DNA of 40,045 nt from SMWC01 sp045561055 (GCA_045561055.1 JBJKYL010000011.1:1-40045); one strand, 5' to 3'. Counted from the first letter of the stretch, positions 26,593-35,748 are shown. Made by a program: numbers and translations. The notes: generated by a model from the letters alone, not told the origin.

Positions 26593-27603
26593 GTGAAACC
26601 AGCGATGAATCAACGAAAACTAGCTGGTCGGAAGGTTCCAGCGATAGGATTAGGTTGTATGAACCTGTCGCATGGTTATGGTCTTACGCTGTCTCTAGCC
26701 GATGCTGAAAGAGTTCTGCGGGATGCACATGACCTTGGCGTAACTCATTTCGATACTGCGCCCCTTTATGGTTTCGGAAAAAACGAGGATATGCTCGGGC
26801 CTATATTGGAGCCGATCCGGAACGAGATTTTCCTCGCTAGTAAATGTGGGTTGACGGGAGTGAACGGGCAGCGCGTCATTGACGGTCGGCCGGAAACGTT
26901 GAAGATAACGTGTGAAGAATCGTTACGAAAACTCAAAACAGAAGCACTCGACCTCTACTATCTACATCGCTGGGACAAAAACGTGCCGGTCGAAGACAGT
27001 GTAGGAGCGCTTAAGGATTTATTGGCAGAAGGTAAAATTCTAGCGATCGGTTTGTCCGAAGTCTCGGCTGATACCCTAAGACGAGCACATGCGGTGTGTC
27101 CGATAGCAGCTGTGCAGTCCGAGTATTCTCTTTGGACGAGAAATGCGGAGATTGCCGTGCTCGATGCTTGTGCTGCACTTGATGTGGCCTACGTCGCGTT
27201 TTCGCCACTAGCACGCGGCTTCTTCGCCGATATGAACCTGGTGTCGGCGGACTTCGTCAAGCAAGATATCAGACGTGCGATGCCACGGTTTCAGAATCCG
27301 CATCTAGAGATAAATCAGTCTTTATTATCTGATTATCGTTCACTGGCCGACATCGCTGGATGTACGCCAGGGCAACTTGCGCTTGCCTGGCTGCTACAAA
27401 AATCGCCGAAACTACACGTGATTCCGGGCACCACAAGTAGCGAGCATGTCAGGGAAAATTTCGCAGCAATGGAGGTCTCTTTGAACGACGATGTCATTGA
27501 GAGTTTAGAGAGGCTTGTCAATCAGGAAACAATCAGTGGTCCGCGTTACAAGCCTGCGACACAGTTGGAAATCGATACAGAGGAATTTGAGACATTCGCC
27601 TGA
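26593..27603 (+). CDS. Aldo/keto reductase
   Basis: NADPH-dependent TIM-barrel oxidoreductase of 336 aa. The catalytic tetrad is seen as Asp and Tyr in FDTAPLYGFGKNEDMLG, Lys in FLASKCG and His in LYYLHRWD. The cofactor phosphate loop is near LHVIPGTTSSEHVREN. The substrate is unknown. As first gene of the plus-strand lig operon it may handle an aromatic aldehyde entering the pathway or a pathway side product, which is inference from position. The start is GTG at 26593 with AGGA 11 nt upstream. The ATG at 26605 is the alternative. ligI follows 26 nt later. Confidence 0.87.
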   Translation: MKPAMNQRKLAGRKVPAIGLGCMNLSHGYGLTLSLADAERVLRDAHDLGVTHFDTAPLYGFGKNEDMLGPILEPIRNEIFLASKCGLTGVNGQRVIDGRPETLKITCEESLRKLKTEALDLYYLHRWDKNVPVEDSVGALKDLLAEGKILAIGLSEVSADTLRRAHAVCPIAAVQSEYSLWTRNAEIAVLDACAALDVAYVAFSPLARGFFADMNLVSADFVKQDIRRAMPRFQNPHLEINQSLLSDYRSLADIAGCTPGQLALAWLLQKSPKLHVIPGTTSSEHVRENFAAMEVSLNDDVIESLERLVNQETISGPRYKPATQLEIDTEEFETFA

Positions 27604-27629
27604 GTACACTGGGTTAGACTAGAACCATA

Positions 27630-28493
27630 ATGAAGTTGATAGCTGCGCCTGATCTCGATACGAGGATCCCCGAATATAGGCTTCCCGATAATGCGTGTGA
27701 CACCCATTGTCACGTATTTGGGCCCGCTGAAGATTTCCCGTATGCGGCAACACGCAGATACACGCCGCCAGATGCTTCGAAGCGCCAGCTCTCAGCACTT
27801 CACAACAAACTCGGAGTAGGACGAGCCGTGATTGTCCAGGCGAGTTGCCATGGAACAGACAATTCGGCAATGCTCGACGCGATCGCTTCTAGTCAGGGCC
27901 GCTATCGCGGTGTCTGCAATGCAACGGAATCGTTCTCTGATGACCACTTCGAGGAACTACACGCGGGCGGTATTCGTGGTGTGCGTTTCAATTTTGTGAA
28001 GCATTTAGGTGGTCCACCGTCGCTAGAAAAGCTGGACGCCATTGTTTCTCGAGTGAAGCATTTACCCTGGCATGTGGAGTTACATTTCGACGCGAAAGAC
28101 ATACTCGAGTTTGAAGGAATAATCGATTCAATCCCATTGCCAGTTGTTATCGATCACATGGGGCGGGTGCCAGTGAGCGATGGAATAGGTCAGGCGCCAT
28201 TTCAATCTTTGTTACGCAAGCTTAGTGACAGCGATGCTCTATGGGTGAAGCTTTCCGGATCGGAACGAATCTCGGCGGCGGGCCCGCCTTTCTTGGATGC
28301 AGCTCCGTTCGGTGCTGCCTGTGTTGCCGCTGCACCAAATCGCTGTATCTGGGGGACGGATTGGCCGCACCCGAACGTTAGAATTATGCCTAACGACGGT
28401 GATCTTGTAGATGTCATACCGACTATGATTCCGGACCCAGCTTTGCAGCGGAAGGTTCTGGTCGATAATCCGGCTAGATTATTCGGATTCTAG
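27630..28493 (+). CDS. ligI: 2-pyrone-4,6-dicarboxylate hydrolase LigI
   Basis: Amidohydrolase that opens the lactone 2-pyrone-4,6-dicarboxylate to 4-oxalomesaconate. Its 287 aa form a single TIM barrel. The N-terminal HxH is in NACDTHCHVFGPAEDFPY, the middle has GGIRGVRFNFVKHLGG, then VVIDHMGRVP, VKLSGSERIS and the C-terminal catalytic Asp in CIWGTDWPHPNV. Known LigI enzymes work without bound metal despite these motifs. Placement between the reductase and ligK, with ligC in the same operon, supports this over other COG3618 hydrolases. Confidence 0.9.
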   Translation: MKLIAAPDLDTRIPEYRLPDNACDTHCHVFGPAEDFPYAATRRYTPPDASKRQLSALHNKLGVGRAVIVQASCHGTDNSAMLDAIASSQGRYRGVCNATESFSDDHFEELHAGGIRGVRFNFVKHLGGPPSLEKLDAIVSRVKHLPWHVELHFDAKDILEFEGIIDSIPLPVVIDHMGRVPVSDGIGQAPFQSLLRKLSDSDALWVKLSGSERISAAGPPFLDAAPFGAACVAAAPNRCIWGTDWPHPNVRIMPNDGDLVDVIPTMIPDPALQRKVLVDNPARLFGF

Positions 28494-28511
28494 CTTGCAG
28501 GAGGAGAACGA

Positions 28512-29210
28512 ATGAGAAGCGTAGCCGTAAGGAACATACCTCGAGCGCCGGCCGAACGGATCGCGGAACTCGAGAGTTTTGGTGTTTCGACCGTACACGA
28601 AGCGCAGGGACAAGCGGGTCTTGCAGGGCCATATATGCGGCCGATCTATGCCGGTGCGAGAATAGCCGGGAGCGCGATAACTGTTCTCGCACATCCGGGC
28701 GATAACTGGATGCTTCACGTCGCAATAGAACTTTGCCAGGCTGGCGATGTCCTCGTTGTTGGGGTAACGGCAGGTAATATGGATGGGATGTTTGGTGATT
28801 TGTTGGCGGCCTCGGCCCTATCGCACGGCGTAAAAGGCCTCGTCATAGACGCCGGAGTGCGTGATATTCGAGAGCTGACTGAGATGGGCTTCCCAGTTTG
28901 GTCGAAAGCAATATCTGCCAAGGGTACGGTTAAGGCTTCCCCTGGCAGTGTCAACGTCCCTATTGTGTGCGCGGGCACTCTCGTTTCACCGGGCGACGTT
29001 GTCATTGCAGACGACGATGGCGTGTGCATAGTGCCTCGTAAGATAGCTGTTGATGTTGCGCAAAAAGCAGCGGCCAGAGTGGTAGACGAGGAAGAGAAAC
29101 GAAAACGATTCGAGACAGGGGAACTCGGGCTTGATGTCTACGATATGCGCGGTCGGTTGGCCGATGCCGGTCTTGAGTATTTGGATTCCATTGATGATTT
29201 GAAAGATTAA
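28512..29210 (+). CDS. ligK: 4-hydroxy-4-methyl-2-oxoglutarate/4-carboxy-4-hydroxy-2-oxoadipate aldolase LigK
   Basis: RraA-fold class II aldolase that splits 4-carboxy-4-hydroxy-2-oxoadipate into pyruvate and oxaloacetate, the last step of the pathway. Signatures are GVSTVHEAQGQAGL, GNMDGMFGDLLAASALSHGV, the metal and pyruvate site GLVIDAGVRDIRELTEMGFP and VSPGDVVIADDDGVCIVP. It is 232 aa. It has a GGAGGAG-type ribosome-binding site 19 nt after ligI. Plain RraA (RNase E regulator) is shorter, and the pathway context points to the aldolase. Confidence 0.92.
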   Translation: MRSVAVRNIPRAPAERIAELESFGVSTVHEAQGQAGLAGPYMRPIYAGARIAGSAITVLAHPGDNWMLHVAIELCQAGDVLVVGVTAGNMDGMFGDLLAASALSHGVKGLVIDAGVRDIRELTEMGFPVWSKAISAKGTVKASPGSVNVPIVCAGTLVSPGDVVIADDDGVCIVPRKIAVDVAQKAAARVVDEEEKRKRFETGELGLDVYDMRGRLADAGLEYLDSIDDLKD

Positions 29211-29221
29211 AGTGAGGCTAA

Positions 29222-30163
29222 ATGAAGATTTGTCTAGCGGGCGGCGGCGCCTTCGGTAAGAAACACCTTGACGGACTTAAAAACATCGATGGCGTCGAAG
29301 TTGTCGCGCTGGTTGGGCGCGTTGCAGACCGTACCGAAGCGATGGCTTCGGCCTACGACATTCCGTTTTGGACTCTAGAATTTGAGGAAGCGATCTCTCG
29401 GCCTGATGTAGATGCGGTTATTCTAGCGACGCCGACACAGATGCACGCCGCGCAAGCGATCGAGGTTATGCGCGCTGGCAAGCATGTTGAGATCGAGATT
29501 CCGATTGCCGATTCACTTGCCGATTCGCAATCCATAGACGCGGTGCAGAAGGAAACAGGGCTGGTCGCGATGGCGGGACATACACGGCGCTTTAATCCTA
29601 GCCATCAGTGGATACATAGCAAGATCCTAGCCGGCGAACTCACACTGCAGCATTTAGATGTACAGACTTTTTTCTTTCGACGTACGAATATCAATGCCGA
29701 AGGTAACCCACGTAGTTGGACAGATCATCTGCTATGGCATCATGCCTGTCACACCGTTGATCTGTTTCAGTATCAGACCGGAGAGATAGCGAGCGAGACA
29801 CAGGCGCTTCAAGGGCCAGTGCATCCCGAACTTGGTATTGCGATGGACATGAGCATTGGGATGAAAGTGCCGTCCGGAGCGATGTGCACTCTGACTTTGT
29901 CGTTCAATAACGACGGCCCTCTCGGAACATTCTTCCGTTATATTTGTGATAAGGGGACTTACATCGCTCGCTATGACGATCTCGTCGATGGTTATGAGAA
30001 ACCGATAGATGTTTCTGCGGTCGACGTTTCTATGAACGGTATCGAACTTCAGGATCGCGAGTTTGTTTCTGCAATATGCGAAGGGCGCGAGCCTAACTCT
30101 AGCGTCGCGCAAGTTCTGCCTGCTATGGAGACCCTGAATCGCTTGGAGCAATCGTTGACCTAG
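29222..30163 (+). CDS. ligC: 4-carboxy-2-hydroxymuconate-6-semialdehyde dehydrogenase LigC
   Basis: Gfo/Idh/MocA-family NAD(P) oxidoreductase that oxidises the LigAB ring-opening product (in its hemiacetal form) to 2-pyrone-4,6-dicarboxylate. The Rossmann start is KICLAGGGAFGKKHLDGL. The family signature EKP appears as the variant HVEIEIPIADSLAD. The substrate region includes AGHTRRFNPSHQW, FFFRRTNINAEGNPRSWTDH and LLWHHACHTVDLFQYQTG. It is 313 aa. It lies 11 nt after ligK and is followed after 9 nt by the first DUF6152 gene, so all belong to one operon. Confidence 0.92.
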   Translation: MKICLAGGGAFGKKHLDGLKNIDGVEVVALVGRVADRTEAMASAYDIPFWTLEFEEAISRPDVDAVILATPTQMHAAQAIEVMRAGKHVEIEIPIADSLADSQSIDAVQKETGLVAMAGHTRRFNPSHQWIHSKILAGELTLQHLDVQTFFFRRTNINAEGNPRSWTDHLLWHHACHTVDLFQYQTGEIASETQALQGPVHPELGIAMDMSIGMKVPSGAMCTLTLSFNNDGPLGTFFRYICDKGTYIARYDDLVDGYEKPIDVSAVDVSMNGIELQDREFVSAICEGREPNSSVAQVLPAMETLNRLEQSLT

Positions 30164-30172
30164 GAGGCACTA

Positions 30173-31234
30173 ATGAGGAAGCCGTTATTCAGTAGGTGCT
30201 GGATCGGTGCAGTGATCTTTCTTGCTACGGGAACCGCAGCCGCCCATCATGGTCCGCCCAATAATGCCCTTTACGACCTCGAAAATATTGTCGAGATAGA
30301 AGGTCGGGTCACGGAGCTGTTCTGGCGTAACCCGCATGTGCGTTTCAGAATTCAGCTCGATAGTGCTGAGTCCGAAATATGGGAGATTGAGTCGCAGCCA
30401 GTGACTTGGCTGTCACGACTCGGATGGACGTCTGAAATTCTTTCCGTAGGGGATCGAGTGCGTGTCGCAGGCTATGCGCACAGACATCGATTAAATGAGA
30501 TGGCGCTGACAAATATGCTATTACCGAATGGACTTGAGTTCACGGGCAGGTCTCAGGCTCAGGAACTGAGGTTCTCTGATCGGCAGGTTGAGGCAGTCAG
30601 ACAGGAAATTGCCGAGAGTGATCGGGAGGCCGCTATCAGCAGCGCGGATGGGATTTTTCGTGTATGGGCATGGGGGGTTCGTGAATTTGGTGGCGGTGGG
30701 CAGCCGAACAACGATGTTGCCTTCTTAACCAATGTCGCTAGTGTCGCCCGTGATGTGTTCGATCTTTTTGCCGATGAGCCCGTTCTAAACTGCATCCAGG
30801 ACGGGATGCCCCGAGCAATGTTTCATCCCAGTATTATTGAATTCACGAATGAAGGATCGCAGATTATCTTTCGAAGTCATGAGCACGACATTCGTCGAAC
30901 AATCCACATGTCTGCGATCGCTGATCCAACTAAGGTATCGCCAAGTTCCCTCGGTTTCTCGGTTGGTGAATGGGATGGTGATACGCTTGTTGTCACGACA
31001 ACGCGGCTGAACTGGCATCTTTCTGACGAGCTCGGAACGCCCCAGAGCTCTAACGTGAGATTGCTTGAAAGGTTCACGCCGACGTCCGATGGTGAGCGGC
31101 TAGATTATGAGCTGACATCTATTGATTCGGCTTATCTAAATGGCCCATCCGTTCGCACGGCGCATTGGGTGTGGGTGCCAGGATTAGAAATTGAACCTTT
31201 CCAGTGCGAGCTCTGGGAGCGTCCCGCGGAGTAG
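30173..31234 (+). CDS. Exported DUF6152-type two-domain protein (paralogue 1), end of the lig operon
   Basis: Function unknown, 353 aa. The signal peptide ends AAA, and the predicted mature N-terminus is HHGPP. The DUF6152-like domain (about 25-125) has IEGRVTELFWRNPHVRF and VGDRVRVAGY. After a linker, the second domain (about 200-353) has LNCIQDGMPRAM, then IIEF, a GEWDGDTLVVTTT motif, LLERF and a terminal FQC. One Cys at the domain start (about 206) and one at the end (345) probably form a disulfide. It starts 9 nt after ligC behind an AGGAGG site, so it is almost certainly co-expressed with protocatechuate catabolism. Confidence 0.82.
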   Translation: MRKPLFSRCWIGAVIFLATGTAAAHHGPPNNALYDLENIVEIEGRVTELFWRNPHVRFRIQLDSAESEIWEIESQPVTWLSRLGWTSEILSVGDRVRVAGYAHRHRLNEMALTNMLLPNGLEFTGRSQAQELRFSDRQVEAVRQEIAESDREAAISSADGIFRVWAWGVREFGGGGQPNNDVAFLTNVASVARDVFDLFADEPVLNCIQDGMPRAMFHPSIIEFTNEGSQIIFRSHEHDIRRTIHMSAIADPTKVSPSSLGFSVGEWDGDTLVVTTTRLNWHLSDELGTPQSSNVRLLERFTPTSDGERLDYELTSIDSAYLNGPSVRTAHWVWVPGLEIEPFQCELWERPAE

Positions 31235-31259
31235 TGTGGATTAAATCGAGGTCGAGCCT

Positions 31260-32264
31260 CTAGTCTTGTAGAAGCGCGCACTGGAAAGCTTTAATTTCCT
31301 CACCGGGGATCCAGTGCCAGACGCCGCTTTGTGTTGCGGGTTCGGTGAAAGTTCCAGAATCGTTGATCACTACGCGGTAGTCCAGTTGGTCTGCCGCCTC
31401 ATTCAAAATGAAACGTTCAATGATCTCCGCATCCGGACTCTGTGGTGTGCCCAGATCGTCAAAAAAACGTTCGCTGATGTGTGTCGTCGTCACGACCAGA
31501 GTATTACCTTCCCATTGCCCTACAGAATACCCGGTGCGTGTCGGGATCTGATTCTGAGACGAAGCATTTTCGGACATGTGTATGGTTCGAACCCCATCCC
31601 ATTCCTCTAGCCGTAGCGTAATCGTATCTCCTTCATCAACAAATTCGATTGGATAGGGGTTATTCATCATCACGGGCATACCGGGTGGGATGCACTGCAG
31701 TGCGGGGTCGTCCGCTAGCGGGTCCCAGGTTTCTCGGGAGGCAAGAGCCGCCGGAGTGAAGGGTAGGTAGGATTCTAATGCTGTTCCCGTTCTACTCCAG
31801 ATTCGAAAAATTCCGCGGGCGGCGCGTTCACTCGCTTCCGCGGCGGCGATAGCTATTGGTGCCGTCGTTACATCCCAGCCAATGCTTGCAGCGCGCTGGG
31901 GCCACAACGGTATCTCCCTACCCCCATCTAAAGTCATCGTATAGGCGGCCATAGCTGTTAGCCCGCGTCGAGAAAGTGCACCAAGCAGGATGATGTGGTC
32001 GCCTACGTCGACGATATTCCGACTGATATCGATCCGTTCCAGGCTATTTGTAGATCCCGATTCTACCTTCCAGATCTCCGTGCTACCGTCTTCGAGGCTT
32101 CGCTCGACCGTCAAAACGATATGTGGGTTCCTCCAGAATACATCAGTGACCGTGCCCTCGATCGTCCCAAGGTTGTTTGTATCGTAGGCGACGCTGATAG
32201 CGTGGTGGGCGCCCGTTTGGCCTGGTAACGCTAGTACGAGGTATAAGAGTCCGGTTTTTTTCAT
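31260..32264 (-). CDS. Exported DUF6152-type two-domain protein (paralogue 2)
   Basis: Function unknown, 334 aa, periplasmic by signal peptide. Predicted cleavage after TGA gives mature HHAIS. The first domain carries IEGTVTDVFWRNPHIVL and VGDHIILLG. The second has LQCIPPGMPVMM, PYPIEF, GQWEGNTLVVTTT, IIERF and a terminal FQC (Cys329). It is convergent with paralogue 1 across 25 nt and reads the opposite way from paralogue 3 across a 252-nt gap. The ATG is preceded by AGGGG. The paralogues have diverged strongly outside the motifs, so the duplication is old. Confidence 0.8.
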   Translation of the reverse strand: MKKTGLLYLVLALPGQTGAHHAISVAYDTNNLGTIEGTVTDVFWRNPHIVLTVERSLEDGSTEIWKVESGSTNSLERIDISRNIVDVGDHIILLGALSRRGLTAMAAYTMTLDGGREIPLWPQRAASIGWDVTTAPIAIAAAEASERAARGIFRIWSRTGTALESYLPFTPAALASRETWDPLADDPALQCIPPGMPVMMNNPYPIEFVDEGDTITLRLEEWDGVRTIHMSENASSQNQIPTRTGYSVGQWEGNTLVVTTTHISERFFDDLGTPQSPDAEIIERFILNEAADQLDYRVVINDSGTFTEPATQSGVWHWIPGEEIKAFQCALLQD

Positions 32265-32537
32265 GAAAAATATCCCCTATGTGCTCGTGAACTAGTATGA
32301 ATGCCATTATAGATGGTTGAAATAGCATTGTTCATTAGGGGATAGGTGTTATTAGATTTTTTCGTAGACATTCTTTCGATTAAGTTTGACGCTGGGTAAC
32401 ATCTGTAGGGCGCATAAATCATGGTTGTTAGGTTCGTACATTCGGGTATCGAGCTCGCGGTTAAAGCAATCGTAGCTATCGATCCTGGCTAGGCTTGGGC
32501 TTAATATTAGAGAAACATGGAAACTGGGGGATACACA

Positions 32538-33560
32538 GTGAAAAATGCAATTCATCGAATCAGTGCGGTTTGTGGTTTGTTCCTTCTACCGATTGTTGTT
32601 TTCTCTCATCACAGTGTTGCTGGGACCTTCGATACAGATCAGGTTGCCGAGACCGAGGGGGAAATAACAAGCTTGTTATGGCGTAATCCACATGTCCGTT
32701 TTTCCATGACCGCAGCTGATGCTAACGGTGAGACGGTGGAGTGGGAGATGGAGATGACTTCGCTGACCACCCTACGTCGTCGTGGGCTGAACGATCAATT
32801 CCTCAACGTCGGCGATACAATTCGCGTTGCGGGCTATCCCGCGAGTGACGGTTCCAAGCAACTTTACCTGCTTAATCTTTTGTTCGCTGATGGTGAAGAA
32901 ATTGTATTAACTAACAGTGGCCCGCGTTGGTCAGATCGAGTACTTGGCACAACTGGCCCCGGATTTGGCACTGAAGATGATCGCTCGCGTCCAGACCTAG
33001 GGATCTATCGAATCTGGAGTACGCCACTAGGATTTGGAGAGAATAATGTGTTGTGGGAAAGAAGTTATCCATTGACACCAGCCGCAGAAGCCAGACTTGC
33101 AGTATTTAATCCTATGACAGATGCACCAACACTCAACTGCGCACCCAAGGGTATGCCTACGATCATGGCAGCGCCCTACCCTATGGAAATTCTCGAACGG
33201 AACGGTAATGTCGTTCTGATACAGGAGGAATACGATACCGTGCGAACGATCTATCTAAATGGCAGTGAGCCTGATTGGGTTGATGCTAGGCCGCTTGGTT
33301 ACACAGTAGGTCGATGGGAGGGTGAGACGCTAGTTGCAGAGACAACTGGAATCAGCTGGCGACATTTCGATACGCGTGGTATTCCATTGACCGATGGCGC
33401 TAGTGTCATTGAGACGTTCGCGGTACAGGATAATGGCGCGCGTCTTGATTACACAATGACGGTTTATGATCCGTTGACGTTTACGGAACCCGTTATGCTC
33501 TCTAAGAGTTGGGTTTGGTTGCCAGATATGACTATTGAGCGGTTTGATTGCACGAATTAG
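32538..33560 (+). CDS. Exported DUF6152-type two-domain protein (paralogue 3)
   Basis: Function unknown, about 340 aa. A signal peptide ends in VVFS, and the predicted mature start is HHSVAG. The first domain has TEGEITSLLWRNPHVRF and VGDTIRVAGY. The second has LNCAPKGMPTIM, PYPMEI, GRWEGETLVAETT, VIETF, YDPLTFTEP and a terminal FDC. The GTG at 32538 has GGGGGA just upstream and gives a normal signal peptide. The ATG at 32517 in the same frame would add seven residues. Its stand-alone promoter must lie in the 252-bp gap to paralogue 2. Confidence 0.78.
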   Translation: MKNAIHRISAVCGLFLLPIVVFSHHSVAGTFDTDQVAETEGEITSLLWRNPHVRFSMTAADANGETVEWEMEMTSLTTLRRRGLNDQFLNVGDTIRVAGYPASDGSKQLYLLNLLFADGEEIVLTNSGPRWSDRVLGTTGPGFGTEDDRSRPDLGIYRIWSTPLGFGENNVLWERSYPLTPAAEARLAVFNPMTDAPTLNCAPKGMPTIMAAPYPMEILERNGNVVLIQEEYDTVRTIYLNGSEPDWVDARPLGYTVGRWEGETLVAETTGISWRHFDTRGIPLTDGASVIETFAVQDNGARLDYTMTVYDPLTFTEPVMLSKSWVWLPDMTIERFDCTN

Positions 33561-33688
33561 TCGGGGTACGAAGAGCGATTGCGGGGTGCAGGGGCATTGG
33601 TTCAGTGGCGATTGTCGGTTTATCGGCCCCAGAAGGGATGCAATTACTTTCTCTGGTTGAGTAGTAGATGTTTGCTAAGCACCGAAAC

Positions 33689-34474
33689 TCAGTGCGTCAT
33701 CGAGTAGATGATGTAGTTGATTCCAAAGCGGTAAGCTAGTGCAGTTAAAGGCTCCGGGTAAAACGCATCATCGGCATGTTCCCAGGCGTCGCCGAGATCC
33801 ATGTTGAAATTGATGGCGACCAGCAGTCGGCCGAAATCATCATAGATGCCGCGCCAGTGTGGCGCTTTGCCTTGCGGGTGCTCCCACGTAACACCGTATT
33901 GGATCGCTTGTGCTCCAGGGATCTGCACGCGTTGATCTAAGGTGTAAAGAACGTTGAATACTTCATCGTCGTCAGGGATTTCGACGATCGGTCGGTTAGG
34001 GAACACACGCCGTAACGATTCGGAAAAAGTGATCCATTCGCGTGGGCCATGAAAATCATCGACAATGAGAAAGCCTCCGCGTAATAGAAATTCCCTGAGT
34101 CGTTGTGATTCGTAGTTACTAAGTTGCCAATAGCCAACTTTTACAGCATAGAGAATTGGGTGATCGAACAGTGAGTCATCGTTTAGGAAGACCTGTCGGT
34201 TATCGGAGCCCGAATCGATACGGGTGAGTCTGCTAATCCCTTGGGTTAAATGAATTTCTGCGGCCGGCCAGTCACGCAACCATGGTTCGCGACGGTTACT
34301 ACTAGGCATCGAGCCGTACGCTCCGAATGCCATACGTGCGAAGTGAAACTCGGACTGATCGGCGTGTTTTTGTGGTTCGTCTGCTTCAGCGACGACAACT
34401 ATTAGCGTCGCGCAGGCGATGACTAATGCAATAGTTTGGCTCGGCCGAGCTAGTCTCATTACCATTACGATCAC
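33689..34474 (-). CDS. Exported DUF4159-domain protein
   Basis: Function unknown. The single N-terminal hydrophobic segment (IALVIACATLIVVV) is a signal peptide or anchor. The rest is a DUF4159 domain: FHFARMAFGAYG, then ILYAVKVGYWQLSNYESQ, LREFLLRGGFLIVDDFHG and the C-terminal YPEPLTALAYRFGINYIIYS, ending MTH. DUF4159 resembles a GATase-like or Rossmann-type fold. It is often found with secreted or membrane-associated systems of aerobic proteobacteria and acidobacteria, with no assigned reaction known to me. The frame is open from a GTG at 34474, and ATGs at 34465 and 34459 are equally plausible starts. It is convergent with paralogue 3. Confidence 0.8.
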   Translation of the reverse strand: MIVMVMRLARPSQTIALVIACATLIVVVAEADEPQKHADQSEFHFARMAFGAYGSMPSSNRREPWLRDWPAAEIHLTQGISRLTRIDSGSDNRQVFLNDDSLFDHPILYAVKVGYWQLSNYESQRLREFLLRGGFLIVDDFHGPREWITFSESLRRVFPNRPIVEIPDDDEVFNVLYTLDQRVQIPGAQAIQYGVTWEHPQGKAPHWRGIYDDFGRLLVAINFNMDLGDAWEHADDAFYPEPLTALAYRFGINYIIYSMTH

Positions 34475-34617
34475 TAGTGTAGCGTATTGTCATTGCCTAT
34501 CGTCCGCGAACGGCATCATTGGCATTGCCTTTGTAGCTTTCTCTAGCCAATAATACTCATAGTTTAGCTGATAAGTTTTGAATTACTCCGTTTTAGCAAT
34601 TGAATCTGGAGTAGATT

Positions 34618-35631
34618 GTGGTAAAGACATGCATCGCGCTCATACTGTCGTGGTTTTCTGTGTTTGCGGCGGCACATCACAATACGCTTGGGTTCTATGA
34701 CCCTGAAGAGATCATCGAGATTGAGGGTGTCCTTAAGTCTGTTTCTATGAGAAATCCCCACATCCACTTTATCGTGGAAGTCCGTGATCCATTCGGTGAA
34801 ACTATTGATTGGGTAGTCGAGACGTCGGCGTTGAGCGGATTGAGGGCTAGAGGACTGGATATGGACTTTATGTCAGTTGGAGATTGGGTTCGGGTTGCGG
34901 GTGAAGCTTCGCGACGCGGCCGGCCGGAGATGTGGGCGGAAAATCTACTGCTTGAGGATGGTTCTGAGGTATTGATAGCTTTGCGGGCGGAGCCGTATTT
35001 TATTGAGGACCGTACCGACTTTCTCGAGGCTGAGTATAGTGACTCGGTTGTGCAGGATGCGCGTGAATCAGCGGACGGCATTTTTCGCGTTTGGAGTACT
35101 GTTTTAGATGATCCGTCGCGGCTGTTGATGTTCAACGGTGATTATGAACTGACGGAGTCTGCTCAATCTATCAGGGCGAACTGGGATCCGGTAAGCGGTG
35201 AACTTCTAAATTGCTGGGAAAAGGGGATGCCGCACATAATGGTTACACCTCTTCCTATTGAATTTGTTTCTCAGGGAAATGACATGCTTATACGTTTCGA
35301 AGAGGATGATGCGGAGCGCTTGATTTATATGTCGGGACTATTGCCTGATACTCACGATTTTCTGGGACGTTCTGCTGGTCGATGGGACGATGGAACTCTA
35401 ATAGTAGAAACCGTAAAAATAGATGCGCCGATGCTCGACGGAAATGGGACGCCACAGAGTAGAGACATCGAAACAGTCGAGCGCTTCACAGTAAATGAAA
35501 GTCAGGATCGACTGGATTATCAGATTAGGATTACGGATCCGGTTATGTTTCCGCGTCCTCTGGAGATGACACGTTACTGGGTGTGGAGACCAGAGATCCT
35601 GGTTAAGCCTTGGGATTGCGAAGAGCGATAA
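34618..35631 (+). CDS. Exported DUF6152-type two-domain protein (paralogue 4)
   Basis: Function unknown, 337 aa. The signal peptide ends FAAA, and the predicted mature start is HHNTLG. The first domain has IEGVLKSVSMRNPHIHF, in which the usual W before RNPH is replaced by M. It also has VGDWVRVAGE. The second domain has LNCWEKGMPHIM, PLPIEF, GRWDDGTLIVET, TVERF, ITDPVMFPRP and a terminal WDC (Cys334). The start is GTG at 34618 behind CTGGAG. The nearest promoter space is the 143-bp gap to the divergent DUF4159 gene. Confidence 0.8.
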   Translation: MVKTCIALILSWFSVFAAAHHNTLGFYDPEEIIEIEGVLKSVSMRNPHIHFIVEVRDPFGETIDWVVETSALSGLRARGLDMDFMSVGDWVRVAGEASRRGRPEMWAENLLLEDGSEVLIALRAEPYFIEDRTDFLEAEYSDSVVQDARESADGIFRVWSTVLDDPSRLLMFNGDYELTESAQSIRANWDPVSGELLNCWEKGMPHIMVTPLPIEFVSQGNDMLIRFEEDDAERLIYMSGLLPDTHDFLGRSAGRWDDGTLIVETVKIDAPMLDGNGTPQSRDIETVERFTVNESQDRLDYQIRITDPVMFPRPLEMTRYWVWRPEILVKPWDCEER

Positions 35632-35748
35632 TCTAGTTGTGTAAATTCGATTAAACTAGAAGGCTGTCATGTCGCATCTAAGCGATAATTTGGTCAGTAT
35701 AAAAACACGATGTCATGCGGTGGCATCATAATCTTGAGGGGAATTATC

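Noticed and set aside
26593..27603. Aldo/keto reductase as the missing LigU
   Set aside because: LigU is a PrpF-like tautomerase of a different fold. This protein has a complete reductase tetrad.
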